The position numbers and the translations under genes were made by a program. Below are positions 54,252 to 62,900 of a stretch of 64,000 nucleotides of DNA, piece after piece (position 1 is the stretch's first letter; each line of letters starts with the position of its first letter). The notes beneath the pieces were generated by a model. That model saw only the letters and a program-made list of their open reading frames with translations, was not told the DNA's origin and made no database searches. The DNA comes from Burkholderiaceae bacterium (GTDB lineage Bacteria > Pseudomonadota > Gammaproteobacteria > Burkholderiales > Burkholderiaceae_E): contig JAJTYR010000014.1 of NCBI GenBank assembly GCA_021463505.1, positions 1 to 64,000 of the forward strand, written 5' to 3'.

Positions 54252-55766
54252 TCAGTGCAAGGCCGTCGCCCACTCGAGCGCCTGCACGTCGCGCCCGATG
54301 GCCGCAACTGCCACGCGCCGGCCGGCCTTCCAGTAGCTGACGAGACAGTCGCGCGCGGTGATGTCGCCGTCGATCTCGATCGCGTCCCAGGACGGCGCGT
54401 GGCCGGCGTAGCGGATCGTGACGTCGTAATGGGCGCTCCAGAAGAACGGCACGTCCTGGAAGCGCGTTCGCACCCCGAGCATGTTCTCCGCCACCACCTG
54501 CCCATGGCGTTCGGCGACGACCCAGTGCTCGACACGATTCGTGTCGCCGCGGTCCGGGTCGCGCCAGCGCGCCACGTCGCCCGCGGCGTAGATGCCGGGC
54601 ACGCTGGTCTGCAGATACTCGTCGACCAGGATGCCGTGATCGACGGCGATACCGGCTGCTTCGGCGAGCGCGCTGCGCGGCCGCACGCCGACGCCGACGA
54701 TCACCAGATCGGCTGCCAGGGCGGTGCCGTTGCTCAACTGTGCTGTCTGTGCGCCGATCGACGCCAGCGACGAGCCCAGGTGGAAAACGACGCCGTGGCG
54801 CTCGTGCAGCACGCGAACGAAGTCGCCCAGCGCCGCGCCGAGCACCCTTTCGAGCGGGCGCTCGTCGAGCGAGACCACGTGCACCTGCAGCCCGCGCGCG
54901 CGCAGTGCGGCGGCGGTTTCCAGCCCGATGAAACCCGAACCCAGCACCACCGCCGCTTTTGCCGTCCGGGTCCGTTCGATGATGGCCCGGCTGTCCGCAA
55001 GCGAACGCAGTGTGAAGACGTGGGGTCGATCGGCGCCGGGAATCGGCAAACGCACCGGTTCGGCTCCCGTGGCCAGCAGCAGACGCTCGAACGGGAATGC
55101 GCGGCCATCGGCGCTCGCCACGGTGCGTGCCACCACGTCGATCCGCGTCGCGCTGACGCGAAGCTGCAGGTCGATGTCGTTGTCCGCATAGAACGTCTCG
55201 GGCCGCAACGGCATCCACGCCTCCGGGGCATTGCCGGCCAGATAGTCCTTCGACAGGTTCGGGCGATCGCAGGGCGCGTCAGCCTCCTCGCTCAGCATCG
55301 TCAGGTGTCCTCGGTAGCCGCGCCGGCGCAGCATTTCGGCGCAGGCGAAGCCCGCCGCCCCGCCACCGACGATGACGATGTCCTCGGGTTGGCCGACCGC
55401 GGCCGGCGCCGGTTGCGACGCGCAGGCGGTCGGCTCGCACACCACGATCCGCCCACCCTCGCGCTCGACGCGCCAGCACGAAAGCGGGTCGAAGGCGGGA
55501 GCGCCAAGCGCCTCGCCGCTGTGCAGGGAAAAGCGCGCGTGATGCCAGGGGCAGCGTACCGTGTCACCCACGACGATGCCCGCCGCCAGCGGACCGCCGT
55601 AGTGGGTGCACGTCGCATCGACGGCCAGCACTTCGTCGCCGACCCGCGCGAGCAGCACCGCCTTGTCTCCGACATGACCGCGCAACATCGGCTTGTCGCC
55701 GAAGTCGGCGAGCGTGACACCCCGGGTCAGGTCGGGACCGGCGTCTTCGATCGCATCCGAAGCCAT
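54252..55766 (-). CDS. Rieske [2Fe-2S] domain-containing FAD/NAD(P)-dependent oxidoreductase
   Basis: A 504-residue fusion. Residues 18-112 are a Rieske domain with the CxH...CxxH ligands Cys53/His55 and Cys72/His75 (CTHYGG, CPWHHARF). From about residue 125 begins a pyridine nucleotide-disulfide oxidoreductase: IVIVGGGAAGFACAEML, ATGAEPVRLPIPGAD, the second GxGxxG in VVLGSGFIGLETAA and IYAAGDVARWRD. The plan is that of AIFM3-like and ferredoxin-reductase-like enzymes with a built-in electron carrier, likely reducing an unknown partner. GGAGGACA before the ATG at 55766 is a good ribosome binding site. The gene is convergent to the LVIVD gene. Confidence 0.92.
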   Translation of the reverse strand: MASDAIEDAGPDLTRGVTLADFGDKPMLRGHVGDKAVLLARVGDEVLAVDATCTHYGGPLAAGIVVGDTVRCPWHHARFSLHSGEALGAPAFDPLSCWRVEREGGRIVVCEPTACASQPAPAAVGQPEDIVIVGGGAAGFACAEMLRRRGYRGHLTMLSEEADAPCDRPNLSKDYLAGNAPEAWMPLRPETFYADNDIDLQLRVSATRIDVVARTVASADGRAFPFERLLLATGAEPVRLPIPGADRPHVFTLRSLADSRAIIERTRTAKAAVVLGSGFIGLETAAALRARGLQVHVVSLDERPLERVLGAALGDFVRVLHERHGVVFHLGSSLASIGAQTAQLSNGTALAADLVIVGVGVRPRSALAEAAGIAVDHGILVDEYLQTSVPGIYAAGDVARWRDPDRGDTNRVEHWVVAERHGQVVAENMLGVRTRFQDVPFFWSAHYDVTIRYAGHAPSWDAIEIDGDITARDCLVSYWKAGRRVAVAAIGRDVQALEWATALH

Positions 55767-55987
55767 GACACTTGTCCTCCAGACGGTGAAGCGGAGCGAG
55801 CCCGGCATTCATGGACGACGGAAGCACCCCGCGGACGGACCCACCCCGCGAAGAAAGCATAAGCCAGGACCCCGCGCGCCCTGCACCGAAACCACACCAG
55901 CGTGCCGCACATCGGGCGGCCGCGCAGCCATCCCGAAGCCCGGTGTGCGCGCGTGCGGACGTGCGGCCGTGCCGATCGGTGATCCGG
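55767..55987. other. Intergenic region, no gene seen
   Basis: About 220 bp between two minus-strand genes. No convincing coding frame or terminator. It probably carries the promoter of the Rieske-FAD gene. Confidence 0.4.
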
Positions 55988-56533
55988 TCAGGGCGGGTGC
56001 AGCGGCAGCGGGTAGTGGATGCCGCCGTCGGCGGGCACCGCAGCTTTGGTCATGCGCGCCGGCTCGATCCGGTTCGTCCCCATCAGGTGCAGCACCTGGC
56101 GGCCGCCGAGCAGCAGGTAGTCGGCGACGATGCGACGATGGCAGCGCCACCACAGCGCCTCGGCGCACATGATCGCCGAGCGCTGCGCGTCGGCGAGCCC
56201 GAGCAGGCGCTCGAGTCCGGTGCGGAATTCGGACGACAGCGCGTAATCGGCGTAGTTGTGAAAGCTCGCGTTGACCCAGAAGGCATTGACTTCGGGCGGC
56301 ACCGTTTTCGATCTGCCGCGCAGGCCGCCGAGCGTCTCGATGCGCACGTACCCGATCCCTTGGCGGCGCAACCCTTGTTCGATCACGCCAGCGTTGAATT
56401 GCGGGTTGTGGCGCGAGCGCGGCACGCTCCGGATGTCGACCACCCGTTGCACCTCGCCGGCGCGCAGCAACCCGACGAATGCCTCCAGCGTCCGATTCGA
56501 ATGGCCGACCGTACACACGGGAGGCCGGTTCAT
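55988..56533 (-). CDS. DUF488 family protein
   Basis: A 181-residue protein of the larger DUF488 branch: CTVGHSNRTLEAFVGLLRAG at 7-26, VVDIRSVPRSRHNPQFN, GYVRIETLGGLRGRS and the metal- or substrate-contact block IMCAEALWWRCHRRIVADYL (CAE...CHR). The Cys/Glu/His/Arg set is conserved in the family, which has no experimentally known activity. It differs in length and motifs from the short DUF488 protein at 20530-20898. Confidence 0.88.
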   Translation of the reverse strand: MNRPPVCTVGHSNRTLEAFVGLLRAGEVQRVVDIRSVPRSRHNPQFNAGVIEQGLRRQGIGYVRIETLGGLRGRSKTVPPEVNAFWVNASFHNYADYALSSEFRTGLERLLGLADAQRSAIMCAEALWWRCHRRIVADYLLLGGRQVLHLMGTNRIEPARMTKAAVPADGGIHYPLPLHPP

Positions 56534-56594
56534 TGCGGGCCTCGATCCATGAACGGCATCTCCGGTGTCAGGTCGGCGCGGTCCTGCGATCCGC

Positions 56595-58199
56595 TCACCG
56601 ATGCGCAGGCAAAGGCCGCGCAAGCCAGATGAATCCCGCGAGGACGACGAACAGCAGCGCCGAGCCATAGAACAGATCGTTCGCCGAGAGCGTGTAGGCC
56701 TGCTGGTCGATCATCTGCTCGATCGCCGCGAGCGCCTGACCCGGTGACAGGCCGGCGGCCTCGAGCCGGGTCAAGGCTTGCGTCGTGGCGCCCCTGCCGA
56801 GGCTCACCGATTCGACCAGATGCGCGTGGTGCATCGACGCGCGGTGATCCCACAGCGTGGTCGCGACCGATGTCCCGAACGAGCCCGCCAGGATACGGAA
56901 GAAGTTGCTCAGGCCCGAAGCCGCCGCGATGCGCTCGGGTCCAATGCCCGAGAGCACGATCGCCATCAGCGGCACGAAGAAGAAGGCGACCGCGATGCCC
57001 TGGACGATGGTCGGAATCACGATGGAGAAGTAATCGGCCTGGGTGTCGAACAGCGAACGCATCCACAGTACCAACGCGAAGATCACGAACGAGATCGTCG
57101 CCAGCGCGCGCGCATCCCACCGACCGAGATTGCGACCCACGATGGGCGTGAACACCGCTGCCAGCAATCCTACCGGCGCCAGCGCCATGCCTGCCCAGGT
57201 GGCGGTGTAGCCCAGATACTGCTGCAGCCACAGCGGCAGGATCACCACGTTGCCGAAGAACAGCGCATAGGCGAGCGCGAGCGACACGACACCCGCCGAG
57301 AAGTTGCGACCGCGAAACAGCGAGAGGTCCACCACCGGGTGCTCTTCGGTGAGTTCCCAGACGAGAAACAGGGCCAGTGCAACGAGCGCCACCACACCCA
57401 GCCAGACGATGGTGCCAGAGGCGAACCAGTCGAGTTCCTTGCCCTTGTCGAGCATGATCTGCAGCGCGCCCACCCAGAGCACCAGCAACGCCAGGCCGAC
57501 ACCGTCGACCGGCAGCTTGCGTCGCGGCGTGTCGCGATCACGATAGATCAGCCAGGTGAGCCCGACGGCGAACAGCCCCACCGGGATGTTGATGTAGAAG
57601 ATCCACGGCCAGGCAATGTTGTCGGTGATCCAGCCACCCAGCAGCGGGCCGGCCACCGGCGCGATCAGCGTCGTCATCGACCACATCGCCAGGGCGGTGC
57701 CCGAGCGGTGTGCCGGATAGCTGGACAACAACAGCGCCTGCGACAGCGGCACCATCGGGCCGGCCACGGCCCCTTGCAGCACGCGAAACGCGATCAGCCA
57801 CTCAATCGACGGTGCCAATCCGCAAAGCCAGGACGCGAACACGAACAACAGCACGCTGGCGATGAACAGGCGCACCTGCCCGAAGCGCACCGTGAGCCAT
57901 CCGGCCAGCGGCACCGAAATGGCGTTGGCCACGCCGAAACTGGTGATCACCCAGGTGCCCTGGCTGAGACTCACGCCGAGATCGCCCGACATCGCCGGAA
58001 TCGAGACATTGGCGATCGACGTGTCGAGCACGTTCATGAACGTGGCCAGCGACAGCGCGAACGTGCCGAGAACGAGGGTTGCACCGGCAAGCGGCGGTGG
58101 CCGGCGGCCGTTGCTTGCCCCATCGCGCGCCGGGCCGCGCGCACCGGCAGCACCCGGCTCGCCGCCGGGCTCAGCGTCCGCGGGCAGGGGCCCGGCCAC
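56595..58199 (-). CDS. emrB: DHA2 family multidrug efflux MFS transporter (EmrB type)
   Basis: A 534-residue inner-membrane transporter with 14 hydrophobic segments. Motif D1 LDTSIANVSIPAMSGDLG (about 58-75), the loop GWLTVRFGQVR, and the antiporter-type GPLLGGWITDN (about 182-192) are those of DHA2 drug:H+ antiporters. It expels toxic compounds through the EmrA-TolC-like pathway. The first 40 residues (Gly/Pro/Ala/Arg) are disordered. Start GTG 58199 lies 29 bp inside the end of emrA. Likely regulated with emrA and the NodT gene by the upstream MarR. Confidence 0.92.
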   Translation of the reverse strand: MAGPLPADAEPGGEPGAAGARGPARDGASNGRRPPPLAGATLVLGTFALSLATFMNVLDTSIANVSIPAMSGDLGVSLSQGTWVITSFGVANAISVPLAGWLTVRFGQVRLFIASVLLFVFASWLCGLAPSIEWLIAFRVLQGAVAGPMVPLSQALLLSSYPAHRSGTALAMWSMTTLIAPVAGPLLGGWITDNIAWPWIFYINIPVGLFAVGLTWLIYRDRDTPRRKLPVDGVGLALLVLWVGALQIMLDKGKELDWFASGTIVWLGVVALVALALFLVWELTEEHPVVDLSLFRGRNFSAGVVSLALAYALFFGNVVILPLWLQQYLGYTATWAGMALAPVGLLAAVFTPIVGRNLGRWDARALATISFVIFALVLWMRSLFDTQADYFSIVIPTIVQGIAVAFFFVPLMAIVLSGIGPERIAAASGLSNFFRILAGSFGTSVATTLWDHRASMHHAHLVESVSLGRGATTQALTRLEAAGLSPGQALAAIEQMIDQQAYTLSANDLFYGSALLFVVLAGFIWLARPLPAHR

Positions 58200-59400
58200 G
58201 ATTTGCCTCGACGATTCGCCGGATCATCGCATCGGCCGGATCGGCCGCCTCGTCCGAGGATGCGGTGGAGGCGGCCGCGGGTGTGCGCGGCGCCTGCGCG
58301 AGCAGCGGCCCGCTCTGGTCGTGCAGATCGATGCCGACCTGCATCGACAGTCCGATGCGCAGCGGGTGCTCGCGCAGCTGCCGGGCGTCGAGCGCGATGC
58401 GCACCGGTACGCGCTGCACGACCTTGATCCAGTTGCCAGTGGCGTTTTGCGGCGGCAGCAGCGCAAATGCCGCCCCGGTACCCGCCGCGAGCCCGACCAC
58501 GCGTCCGTCGAACTCCACCTTGCTGCCGTAGAGATCGGCGGTCAGCTTCGCCGGCTGGCCGATGCGTACGTCGCGCAACTGCACTTCCTTGAAATTGGCT
58601 TCCACCCACACGTCGTCGAGCGCGATGACCGTCAACAGCGGCGTTCCGGCCTGCACGCGCTGACCCGTCTGCACGCTGCGGCGTGCCACGTAACCGGCAA
58701 CCGGCGCCGTCAGCGTGGTGCGCCCGAGTGCAAGTCGGGCCTCGCGCACCGCCGCTTCGGCGCCCAGCACATCGGGATGCTGCTCGACCGGCGTACTGCC
58801 GACGAGCGCCTGGTTCGCTGCGTACTGACCGTGCGCCACCGCCACCGCTGCGCTCGCGGCCGCCGCCGCGGCCTTCGCCTTGTCGATGCCGCCGCGCACG
58901 TGCGCGAGTTCCTCGCCGCTGACCGCACCGCTGGCGCCGAGATGCTGGCGCCGCACGAGATCGGCGTGTCCCTGTTCGAGCTCGATGCGCGCCCTTGCCG
59001 CATCGGCGTTGCGCTGCTCGATGCCGGCGCGCAACGTCGCACCTTCGGCCCGGAGCGACGCCACCCCGCGCACCGCCCGCGCAAGTTGCGCCTGCGCTTG
59101 CGCCAGCGCCAGGCGGGCATCGGCCGGATCGAGCCGGACCAGTACCTGACCGGCCTCGACCCGGTCGGTGTCCTCGACATCGACCGCCACCACGGTACCG
59201 GCGATCTGCGGCGTGATCTGGACCAGGTGGCCCTGCACGTAGGCATTGTCGGTGTCGACGCGGTACTGGCCGTACAGGGTCCACCAGGCTGCATAGCCGG
59301 CCGCTACGAGCAGCGTCGCCAGGCTCACCATCGCCAGGCCGATCCTGCGTCTGCGCCCCGGCCTGCGGGCACCTGCCGCAGGGGCTACCTGATCACTCAT
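58171..59400 (-). CDS. emrA: HlyD/EmrA family membrane fusion protein
   Basis: A 409-residue periplasmic adaptor. One membrane helix at about 20-44 anchors it to the inner membrane. The barrel-sandwich hybrid starts GQYRVDTDNAYVQGHLVQIT and VAVDVEDTDRVEAGQVLVRLD; a long coiled-coil hairpin spans about 105-205. VWVEANFKEVQLRDVRIGQP is the EmrA signature. It links EmrB to the outer-membrane channel. The C-terminus has a short Ala/Ser-rich tail. Overlaps emrB by 29 bp and the NodT gene by 8 bp. Confidence 0.92.
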   Translation of the reverse strand: MSDQVAPAAGARRPGRRRRIGLAMVSLATLLVAAGYAAWWTLYGQYRVDTDNAYVQGHLVQITPQIAGTVVAVDVEDTDRVEAGQVLVRLDPADARLALAQAQAQLARAVRGVASLRAEGATLRAGIEQRNADAARARIELEQGHADLVRRQHLGASGAVSGEELAHVRGGIDKAKAAAAAASAAVAVAHGQYAANQALVGSTPVEQHPDVLGAEAAVREARLALGRTTLTAPVAGYVARRSVQTGQRVQAGTPLLTVIALDDVWVEANFKEVQLRDVRIGQPAKLTADLYGSKVEFDGRVVGLAAGTGAAFALLPPQNATGNWIKVVQRVPVRIALDARQLREHPLRIGLSMQVGIDLHDQSGPLLAQAPRTPAAASTASSDEAADPADAMIRRIVEANRGRAPARGR

Positions 59401-60862
59401 CGATACGCTCCGCACGTTCGTCACTGTCCGGCCGGTACCCGCCACCGAGCGCACGCACCAGCGCAAGCTCGAGGTCGATCGAGCGCGCGGTGAGTTCGAT
59501 GGCGTTGCGCCGCTGCACGAGCACGCCGGATTCGGCCGACAGCACGGCGACGTAACTGGCAAGCCCGGCGCGATAGCGCTGCAGTGCCAGCGCATGGGCG
59601 CTTTCGGCGGCCTCACGGGCCGCCCCCTGCTGCACCTGCTGGCGCGCAAGCGAGTGCAGCGAAGCGAGATGGTCGCTGGCTTCGCGCACGGCCCCCACGA
59701 CCGTCGCGTTGTAGGTCGCCACCGCTGCGTCGAGATCGGCCGTCTTGCCGCCCAGGTTCGCGCGCAGGCGCCCTGCATCGAACACCGGCAGGCGCAGCGC
59801 CGGCCCGACGCCCCAGATGCGGCTTGCGGCCGTGAGCCAATCCGTGAAACCGAGACTCGAGAAACCGGCGAAGGCGGCGAGGTTCAGGTCGGGGAAGAAC
59901 TCCGTCACTGCCGCATCGCGATCGCGCAACGCAGCCTCGATGCGCCAGCGCGCCGCGACGATGTCGGCGCGGCGCCCGAGCAGGTCGGCGCCGATGCGCT
60001 CGCCGTCCACATGCCGGGCGTTCCGCGGCAGGCCCGGCGAGAGCGTCGCCAGCGCGTCGGCGGGCTGAAACGTCAGCGCAGCCAGTGCATGGCGCGCCAG
60101 CGTCGCCTGTTCGGCCAGGGATTCTCGCTGCCCGACCGCCTCGGCCAGCGCTGCCTCGGTCTGTCGCAACTCCACCGCAGTGTCCAGGCCCGCGCGCACG
60201 CGCTGCGCGACCAGCTCCCGCAGTTGCGCGTGCTGGCGCAACGTGTCGGTCGCCAGCGCCTGCAGCGCCACCAGCCGCGACAGCTGGAACCAGGTGCGCG
60301 CCACTTCGGTCGACAGCAGGACGCGCGCCGCCTGGAGATCGGCGCGCGCGGCACGCACCTGGCCCAGGGTGGCGTCGAGCAGCGCGCGGTTGCGTCCGAA
60401 GACATCGAGTTCCCAGGTCGCATCGAACCGCATCGCGATGCCCGTGCGCACGCTGCCGGCGATCGGCGGCGGGAACAGATCGTTGGCGGAATAGCGCTGG
60501 CGAGTCGCAGCGAGCGAACCCGCGACGCCCGGGGCGAGCACGGCATCGGCCGCCTGCGCGAAGCTGCGGGCCTTCGCGAGCCGCGCCTCCGAGATCGCGA
60601 GTGTCGGGTTGCCGTGCAGCGCGCGCTCGACCAGGTCGTTCAGTCGGGGATCGTCGAAACGCTCCCACCAACGCGTGCCCGGCCACCCGAGGCCGGCCGT
60701 GTCCGCCGTCGCCACGCCGAGGCTGCGCGGATCGATCGGCACGGCGCGAGGTTCGATCCCGGCGTGACTTGCACAGCCTGCCAGTGCCACCAGCGTCGCC
60801 AGTGCGGCACAGCGGCGCATTTGTGCGCGGCGTGCTGCCTGCACGTCGTCAACCGGGCACAT
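59393..60862 (-). CDS. Outer membrane efflux lipoprotein (NodT/OprM family)
   Basis: A 489-residue TolC-like channel with a lipoprotein signal: the lipobox LAGC follows MRRCAALATLVA at about residues 26-30. Two long helical/strand repeats follow (about 60-270 and 280-480), including EARLAKARSFAQAADAVLAP and VATYNATVVGAVREASDHLA, typical for the family. The ATG at 60862 and the ATG at 60820 both fit a signal peptide; the second places the lipobox 16 residues from the start as usual. Together with EmrA and EmrB it completes a tripartite exporter. Confidence 0.9.
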   Translation of the reverse strand: MCPVDDVQAARRAQMRRCAALATLVALAGCASHAGIEPRAVPIDPRSLGVATADTAGLGWPGTRWWERFDDPRLNDLVERALHGNPTLAISEARLAKARSFAQAADAVLAPGVAGSLAATRQRYSANDLFPPPIAGSVRTGIAMRFDATWELDVFGRNRALLDATLGQVRAARADLQAARVLLSTEVARTWFQLSRLVALQALATDTLRQHAQLRELVAQRVRAGLDTAVELRQTEAALAEAVGQRESLAEQATLARHALAALTFQPADALATLSPGLPRNARHVDGERIGADLLGRRADIVAARWRIEAALRDRDAAVTEFFPDLNLAAFAGFSSLGFTDWLTAASRIWGVGPALRLPVFDAGRLRANLGGKTADLDAAVATYNATVVGAVREASDHLASLHSLARQQVQQGAAREAAESAHALALQRYRAGLASYVAVLSAESGVLVQRRNAIELTARSIDLELALVRALGGGYRPDSDERAERIDE

Positions 60863-60865
60863 GCG

Positions 60866-61351
60866 TCACAACCCGGCGTCCGGCGTTGCGCGAGCGCCTC
60901 GGCCATTCTCGAGCATGCGCAACAGGTAACCGTGCAACTGCTCGAATTCCTGCCGGTCGAATCCGGCCAGGTGAAGATTGTTGGCGTTGGCCAGTTCGGT
61001 CGGCACTTTCGCGGCTGCACGCTTGCCGGCGGCCGTGAGTTCGAGCAGCCACACGCGCCGGTCATGAGGCGCGCGAACGCGGCGAATCAGGCCCTTGCCC
61101 TGAAGGCGGTCGAGCGTGCGGGTCATCGCACCGGCGTCGAGATCGAGCGCTTGCGCGAGTGCTGCCGCAGTGCCGGCGCGACCGCTGGAAATCAGCAACA
61201 GCGGGCCCCACTGCGCGTCGGTGAGCCCGTGACGCGCCATCGCGTCATCGACGCAGCGCCGCAGCGAAACCTGGAGTCGGCGCACGAGATAGCCGACGCT
61301 CTGGCCGACCGGATAGTCGCGAGCATCGTAGAAAGGTTCGATCGAAGCCAC
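60866..61351 (-). CDS. MarR family transcriptional regulator
   Basis: A 161-residue winged-helix regulator. It has GQSVGYLVRRLQVSLRRCVD as helix 1 of dimer contacts, LTDAQWGPLLLISSGRAGTAAALAQALDLDAGAMTRTLDRL (helix-turn-helix, shown as pieces: LTDAQWGPLL, TAAALAQALDLDAG) and the wing LIRRVRAPHDRRVWLLELT. It probably represses the nodT-emrA-emrB genes downstream, which start 4 bp after its stop. A GTG at 61351 is preferred; a TTG at 61375 is also in frame, but a palindrome at 61354-61368 lies between them. Confidence 0.9.
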   Translation of the reverse strand: MASIEPFYDARDYPVGQSVGYLVRRLQVSLRRCVDDAMARHGLTDAQWGPLLLISSGRAGTAAALAQALDLDAGAMTRTLDRLQGKGLIRRVRAPHDRRVWLLELTAAGKRAAAKVPTELANANNLHLAGFDRQEFEQLHGYLLRMLENGRGARATPDAGL

Positions 61352-61353
61352 GC

Positions 61354-61368
61354 AGCAAGATACTTGCT
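61354..61368. promoter_or_regulatory. Probable MarR operator palindrome
   Basis: AGCAAGATACTTGCT is a 15-bp inverted repeat (arms AGCAAG and CTTGCT, centre ATA) that ends 2 bp before the GTG start of the marR gene. Its size and position fit an autoregulatory MarR-family operator over the start region. Confidence 0.6.
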
Positions 61369-61375
61369 CAGGCAA

Positions 61376-61670
61376 CGATCGTCAATGGCCTGCCCGTGAA
61401 AACGGATGACGGGCGTTCGCCCCCGGACCATGCGAACGCAAGGGTTTCAGCGACCCGGGAATCTGCAGCGCAGCGTTTTACAGTCCTGAACAAGCAGATT
61501 TTTGCATTCAGTTTCCGTTGCTTATAGAGTTTCCTTCATGTTGTTTCTGAATAGATATTCGAATCGGCGGCGTCGCTGATCGCCGTCCGCAATCCAGCCG
61601 ATCCCGGCCAGCCGGCATGTGCTGCGCACATCCGGCCGCATCCGGGATCGCGCATCGACGATGGTTTCCT
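61376..61670. other. Intergenic region with AT-rich stretch and hairpin
   Basis: About 295 bp without a convincing gene. It holds an 8-bp inverted repeat (GCGTTCGC 61413-61420 / GCGAACGC 61432-61439) and an AT-rich part near 61485-61560. Both may contain the promoter of the marR operon and the end of the DUF2249 transcript. Confidence 0.45.
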
Positions 61671-61910
61671 TCAGGCTGTCGCGGTCTTGCCGATCCTGAC
61701 GCGCCAGGTCTCCGGGCCCGATTCGAGGTAATCCCAGGTGAATTGACCCCGGTGTTCGGCATCGAACTGGTAGTACAGCGGTTTCGGATCGTGGTCGTTG
61801 ATCAGCACGAAGCTCTTGCCCGCACCCAGGTTCTGCCAGGTGGCAAAGATCGTGCTGTGCCGCTGCATCGGAATCAGCTGGCGGACATCGAGGTTTTCGC
61901 TATCGCTCAT
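61671..61910 (-). CDS. DUF2249 domain protein
   Basis: A 79-residue single-domain DUF2249 protein: LDVRQLIPMQRHSTIFATWQ, LGAGKSFVLINDHDPKPLYY and QFTWDYLESGPETWRVRIGK cover the whole fold. DUF2249 proteins are often found beside nitric-oxide or denitrification genes and may bind metal or haem; the activity is unknown. Two adjacent ATGs exist; the AGGAG spacing favours the one at 61910. It is last in a minus-strand group that continues beyond the window's right edge. Confidence 0.88.
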   Translation of the reverse strand: MSDSENLDVRQLIPMQRHSTIFATWQNLGAGKSFVLINDHDPKPLYYQFDAEHRGQFTWDYLESGPETWRVRIGKTATA

Positions 61911-62031
61911 CATGACGCTCCTTGTTCATCACACGGTGGGTCGATCAAACCGGCTCGGGGGCCTTGCCGGCACGGGGTTGCGCACCGCTGCCGCACGCAG
62001 AGGCAAGCGGATCGGGTGCATCGATGGGTGA

Positions 62032-62340
62032 TCAGCTCTCGACGCCGAAATGCTCCTTGGCGACCGGGCTCATCGCGTCCGGGCCCCAGGGCGGCTCCCA
62101 GACCAGATCGATGACGACCTCGCCGACGCCTTCGGCCTCTTCCAGCCGATTCCTGACGCCCGCCTGGATCATGTCCGACGCAGGGCACCCGGGCGTCGTC
62201 AGCGTCATCGTCACCGTCACCACGGTTTCCGCGATCTCGACCCCGTAGACGAGGCCGAGATCGACGATGTTGTAGCCGAGTTCCGGATCGAACACGTCTT
62301 TCAACATCTCGCGCAGCTGTTCGCGTGTGGGCGAGCCCAT
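62032..62340 (-). CDS. DUF59 (SufT/MIP18 family) Fe-S assembly-type protein
   Basis: A 102-residue DUF59 domain protein. It begins REQLREMLKDVFDPELGYNI and continues VDLGLVYGVEIAETVVTVTM, with the conserved cysteine in TTPGCPASDMI and VWEPPWGPDAMSPVAKEHFG at the end. Members help deliver Fe-S clusters or phenylacetyl-CoA oxygenase partners (PaaD-like). The start codon shares a base with the upstream DUF2249 gene (TGATG), so the two are coupled. Confidence 0.88.
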   Translation of the reverse strand: MGSPTREQLREMLKDVFDPELGYNIVDLGLVYGVEIAETVVTVTMTLTTPGCPASDMIQAGVRNRLEEAEGVGEVVIDLVWEPPWGPDAMSPVAKEHFGVES

Positions 62341-62900
62341 CACGCACTCGCCCGTGCGGCGCCGCAACGGATCAGCACGCGATACTCAGCCGGGCCGCGC
62401 TTGTCGCAGCGGGCCTGATGGCCGCGCGCTTCGAGTTCCGGATAGAGCAGCAGCGGTTCGCGGTCGTACCAGCCTTCCAGCACTTCGCCTGCGGCCATGG
62501 CCTCGATGGCTTCGAGCGTAATGACCATCGGCTCGGGAGGCATCAGACCGCGATTGTCGAGCGAGTGCACCGGTGCCGGCCAGACATCCGCATCGCCCTC
62601 GCCCGCATGGACCCGACCGGCTTCCCCGGCTGCCCCCGACGGTGCAACCGGCGCAGCGCCAGGCGTCGGTGCATTGGGTTCGAAGACGATCTCCCAGTCG
62701 CCACCGCCCAGTTCTCTTTCGTGATGCGCGTAGCCCCGCTTTTCCATGATCGAAAAGAGCGGTACCGGCTTGAACGTGGCCAGCAGGCGCAAGCCCTGTC
62801 CGCTGCCGAGTGCGGCGGCGGCGTTCATGATTTCCGGGAAAGGCTCGCCACCCGCCGCGAGGATCGGGCGCACGTCGAGCGTCTGGAGTGAAGCGGTCAT
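62340..62900 (-). CDS. Tandem DUF2249 domain protein
   Basis: A 186-residue protein with two DUF2249-like halves: TLDVRPILAAGGEPFPEIMN to about residue 70 (LRLLATFKPVPLFSIM and a WEIVF close) and MVITLEAIEAMAAGEVLEGW, YDREPLLLYPELEARGHQAR from about 120 to 186. A Pro/Ala/Gly linker of about 40 residues lies between them. AAAGGAG lies 6 nt before the ATG at 62900. The start overlaps the stop of the upstream membrane protein by 4 bp. Confidence 0.82.
   Translation of the reverse strand: MTASLQTLDVRPILAAGGEPFPEIMNAAAALGSGQGLRLLATFKPVPLFSIMEKRGYAHHERELGGGDWEIVFEPNAPTPGAAPVAPSGAAGEAGRVHAGEGDADVWPAPVHSLDNRGLMPPEPMVITLEAIEAMAAGEVLEGWYDREPLLLYPELEARGHQARCDKRGPAEYRVLIRCGAARASA

Noticed and set aside
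61413-61439. 8-bp inverted repeat as a rho-independent terminator of the DUF2249 gene
   Set aside because: Loop is 11 nt and there is no uninterrupted T-run on the minus strand after the stem; kept only as a note in the intergenic entry.
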